Positions 6,046 through 8,135 of a DNA stretch of 8,135 bases are shown here, piece after piece. The stretch is from assembly GCA_030043175.1 (NCBI GenBank), contig JASHYD010001203.1, positions 1 to 8,135 of the forward strand, given 5' to 3'. Position 1 is the first letter of the stretch. Each line of letters begins with the position of its first letter. A model generated the notes under the pieces. That model worked only from the letters and a program-made list of their open reading frames with translations. It searched no databases and was not told where the DNA came from. The position numbers and the translations under genes are program-made. Source of the stretch: Xanthobacteraceae bacterium (lineage in GTDB: Bacteria > Pseudomonadota > Alphaproteobacteria > Rhizobiales > Xanthobacteraceae).

Positions 6046-7056
6046 ATGATGAGGTATGTCGTTGGTGTGTCCGCCGCATGCATGGCGGTATGGCTGTCCG
6101 GCGTCGTCGCGCACGCGCAGCAAGCGCAATTTCCGCTCGCGGCCCCGGCGGGGGTTGACAGCAAGGCGCGCGAAATTGCGCCACCCGGTGCCGTCAACCA
6201 GGGCCCGTACAACATGGACACCTGGAAATACGGCAACGCTTTTGCGCAGCCGCCCGGAACCAAGACATGGAATCCAGCCAAGATCAAGCTTATGTCCGGC
6301 GGCAAGTTGGTGGGTGGGACAGTGTCTTCCGGCGTCGATCCGACCACGTACTGCGCGATGGCGAACGCCGGCTATGACTTCATCTGGACCGAGATGCAGC
6401 ATGCCAACAACACGTGGGATCAGGTCAGCAAGGCATGGCACACCTGTCCGCACGCCAAGGCGGTGCCGGGCGTGCGAGTGCCGTACGCCGATGAATTCCA
6501 GATTCAGCATGCGCTTGATGCCGGCGCGCTCGTCGTGGTCGTGCCGACGGTCGATACCGTGGAGGAGGCGATAGCGGCGCGGGATTGGACCTACTTCCCA
6601 CCGCTCGGCAAACGCAGTCTCGGCGGCGGTTTTGCGTTCGGCAACGACATGTGGGGCAGCGTGCCGGGCGGCTATCGCAACACCATCAACGACAACGTCG
6701 TGTTGATCCTGATGATCGAGACCCTGGAAGGGCTCAAGCATGCCGATGAGATCGCCAAAGTGCCGGGCGTGCATGCGATCTTCGCGGCGAGCAGCGACCT
6801 CGGCAATTTCGCCGGCTACAAGCAGGGCGATCCCGACTACGAGCGCGAGATCAACATCGTGCACGACGCGGCCATCAAAGCCGGCGTGAAACTGTGCGGC
6901 CCGTGGGCGTGGAAGGACCGGCCGGACTTCACCTGCTTCCAGGCCGGTAATGAGATGGCCGCCATCGCACGCGGCGTGAAGATGGAGCTCGGCGAGCACG
7001 CCGACACGCAGGGCAAGCCCGAGACAGGTCCGTTTGCAGCAGCAAGGACGCGGTAA
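6046..7056 (+). CDS. Exported HpcH/HpaI-family aldolase/citrate lyase-like protein
   Basis: The 336-residue product starts with a clear Sec signal peptide (hydrophobic about 4-20, likely cleavage after AHA at 22-24), then a linker of about 50 residues before a TIM-barrel domain. Matches to class II pyruvate aldolases of the HpaI type: H119 in EMQHANN (HpaI H45 region), R144 in PGVRVPYAD (HpaI R70), PTVDTVEEA (167-175), E225 in LMIETLEGL and D251 in ASSDLGNFAG, corresponding to the divalent-metal ligands E149 and D175. The family cleaves or forms C-C bonds of 4-hydroxy-2-keto acids with pyruvate-type products. Cytosolic members have about 250-270 residues and no leader, so this is an exported, N-terminally extended form. 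The usual D-x-E-H is E-M-Q-H here. GGGGAGGAG (6034-6042) precedes ATG 6046; ATG 6049 would serve equally. A quinoprotein dehydrogenase follows 155 nt downstream, suggesting linked periplasmic chemistry. The true substrate is unknown. Confidence 0.88.
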   Translation: MMRYVVGVSAACMAVWLSGVVAHAQQAQFPLAAPAGVDSKAREIAPPGAVNQGPYNMDTWKYGNAFAQPPGTKTWNPAKIKLMSGGKLVGGTVSSGVDPTTYCAMANAGYDFIWTEMQHANNTWDQVSKAWHTCPHAKAVPGVRVPYADEFQIQHALDAGALVVVVPTVDTVEEAIAARDWTYFPPLGKRSLGGGFAFGNDMWGSVPGGYRNTINDNVVLILMIETLEGLKHADEIAKVPGVHAIFAASSDLGNFAGYKQGDPDYEREINIVHDAAIKAGVKLCGPWAWKDRPDFTCFQAGNEMAAIARGVKMELGEHADTQGKPETGPFAAARTR

Positions 7057-7117
7057 GGCAAGTGTCCTGATTGATGTGCGGCGCAATCGTTAGCCAGCTG
7101 ATTGTGCCATTGTTTGG

Positions 7118-7181
7118 GACGCGTCGTCGTGATCGCGCCGGCGTTCGAGTCGGGTGACGCGTGAAAACTTCGGGCGCCGGC
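7118..7181 (+). repeat. Imperfect direct repeat upstream of the PQQ dehydrogenase gene
   Basis: GACGCGT occurs at 7118-7124 and 7156-7162, and GCGCCGGC at 7135-7142 and 7174-7181. Thus a unit GACGCGT-N10/11-GCGCCGGC appears twice with a period of 38-39 bp, about 30-95 nt before the dehydrogenase start. It may be a pair of regulator sites; in GC-rich DNA chance is a real alternative. I see no convincing promoter or terminator in the rest of the 155-nt gap. Confidence 0.25.
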
Positions 7182-7211
7182 CTGCGTGCCACAAAAATGA
7201 GGGGAGCTATC

Positions 7212-8135
7212 ATGAAGACGAAGACTTTAGCTGGAGCACTGGTTGGCTCTTTCCTACTGTCCACGGCGCTCACCCCGTCGCGCGCGGCCGACGTAACCAG
7301 CGAGCGGCTGCTCAACCCGCAGCGCGAGCCGCAGAACTGGATCCTCCATCATGGCAACTATCAGGGCCACCGCTTCTCGCTGCTGAAGGATATCAACACC
7401 GACACGGTGAAGGACCTGAAGCTCGCCTACACAGTCGCCCTGGGCGGCTTCCAGGCCGGCGGACGTTACGCCCACGGCGGGCTCGAAGCGACCCCGCTGG
7501 TCGAGGACGGCATCATGTACGTGCCGGACGGCTGGGGCTCGGTTTATGCGATCGACCTTACGACGGGCAAGAAGGGCATCATCAAATGGAAGATGGATCC
7601 AGGCACCGACCGTGCCTGGGTAGGTGACGTGGCATGCTGCGGCGTCAACAACCGTGGCGTAGCGCTGTGGAAGGACAAGGTCATCTCGATCGGCCTCGAC
7701 GGCCGCATGTTCGCGATCAACAAACAGACCGGCGAAGTGGTTTGGGAGCGCAAGATCGCCGATCCCGCGATAGGCGAAACGCTGACAATCGCGCCCTTGA
7801 TCATCCGCGACCTGGCCATCGTCGGCACAGCGGGCGGCGAATTCGGTATTCGCGGCTTCATCGAAGCAACCGACCTCAACACCGGCAAGGCCGCGTGGAG
7901 GACGTACACGATCCCGGGCACCGGTGAGCCCGGCAACGAGACCTGGAAGGATGGCAAGGACCGCTGGAAGCACGGCGGCGGCTCAGTGTGGGAGACCGCG
8001 ACCTACGATCCAGAAACGGACACGTTCTATCAGGGCATCGGCAATGCGGGTCCGGACTGGGACACGGAATATCGCCCCGGCGACAACAAGTGGGCGGCGA
8101 GCGTGCTGGCGCTCAGCCCCAACGACGGCAAGATC
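7212..8135 (+). CDS. PQQ-dependent alcohol dehydrogenase (methanol/ethanol dehydrogenase type), N-terminal part
   Basis: The frame is open from ATG 7212 to the right edge (308 codons, no stop), about half of the usual 570-630 residues. A signal peptide ends near SRA/AD (23-27), placing it in the periplasm. The mature start (NWILHHGNYQGHRFSLL, 42-58) and GGLEATPLVEDGIMYV (89-104) are typical of quinoprotein beta-propellers. PQQ-site features: vicinal cysteines C142-C143 (the disulfide over PQQ), E210 in GGEFGIRGF (metal ligand), W260 in GGGSVW (stacks under PQQ) and N278 in GNAGPDWDTEYRPGDNKW (metal ligand). Such enzymes oxidise alcohols, passing electrons to a cytochrome c. The catalytic aspartate and the nearby extra aspartate that marks lanthanide (XoxF-like) enzymes lie just past the edge, so the Ca/lanthanide choice and any fused cytochrome domain remain open. 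GAGGGGAG (7199-7206) sits 5 nt before the start. The aldolase gene precedes it on the same strand. Confidence 0.93.
   Translation, partial: MKTKTLAGALVGSFLLSTALTPSRAADVTSERLLNPQREPQNWILHHGNYQGHRFSLLKDINTDTVKDLKLAYTVALGGFQAGGRYAHGGLEATPLVEDGIMYVPDGWGSVYAIDLTTGKKGIIKWKMDPGTDRAWVGDVACCGVNNRGVALWKDKVISIGLDGRMFAINKQTGEVVWERKIADPAIGETLTIAPLIIRDLAIVGTAGGEFGIRGFIEATDLNTGKAAWRTYTIPGTGEPGNETWKDGKDRWKHGGGSVWETATYDPETDTFYQGIGNAGPDWDTEYRPGDNKWAASVLALSPNDGKI

Noticed and set aside
5707..7086. 459-codon open frame on the minus strand covering the aldolase gene
   Set aside because: Most of it is antisense to the aldolase. Only its last part, from ATG 5865, is real: the leader of the broken cupin gene.
7254..7973. 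239-codon open frame on the minus strand across the PQQ dehydrogenase gene
   Set aside because: The plus strand encodes a quinoprotein with cofactor residues in order; the minus frame shows no domain.

Overview
The window is GC-rich, densely coding DNA with strong GGAG-type ribosome binding sites and almost no spacer between genes. Its gene families are typical of metabolically versatile Alphaproteobacteria; a Bradyrhizobium- or Rhodopseudomonas-like soil organism is my best guess, but this is inferred from family content and codon style only. I see no rRNA, tRNA, insertion sequence, phage gene or CRISPR array.

Region 1 (1-5331, plus strand) is one compact run of six co-directional genes that reads as an operon: the 3' end of an enoyl-CoA hydratase/isomerase, a Gfo/Idh/MocA-family NAD(P)-dependent oxidoreductase, a CaiB/BaiF (family III) CoA-transferase, and a complete NitT/TauT/SsuABC-type ABC importer in the order permease, ATPase, substrate-binding protein. 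Gaps are 9-49 nt. Together they suggest uptake of a small organic substrate, activation by CoA transfer, and oxidation or hydration of the CoA thioester. The substrate cannot be read from the sequence.

Region 2 (5332-5429) is a short convergent junction holding three consecutive perfect-core hairpins, a likely bidirectional terminator. Region 3 (5430-5865, minus strand) is a small exported cupin gene that is broken in this sequence by two apparent single-base deletions. Restoring both gives a continuous 145-residue protein.

Region 4 (5866-6045) is a divergent control region with a 14-bp perfect palindrome overlapping a plausible -35 element, a 12-bp palindrome and a short inverted repeat. 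It drives rightward into region 5: an exported HpcH/HpaI-type aldolase (6046-7056) followed by a PQQ-dependent alcohol dehydrogenase of the methanol/ethanol dehydrogenase type (7212 to the right edge, incomplete). Cupin, aldolase and quinoprotein all carry signal peptides, so this half looks like a periplasmic oxidation/cleavage module beside an import-and-CoA-degradation operon. An aldolase outside the cytoplasm is the most unusual element. Whether the two halves act on the same compound is inference.
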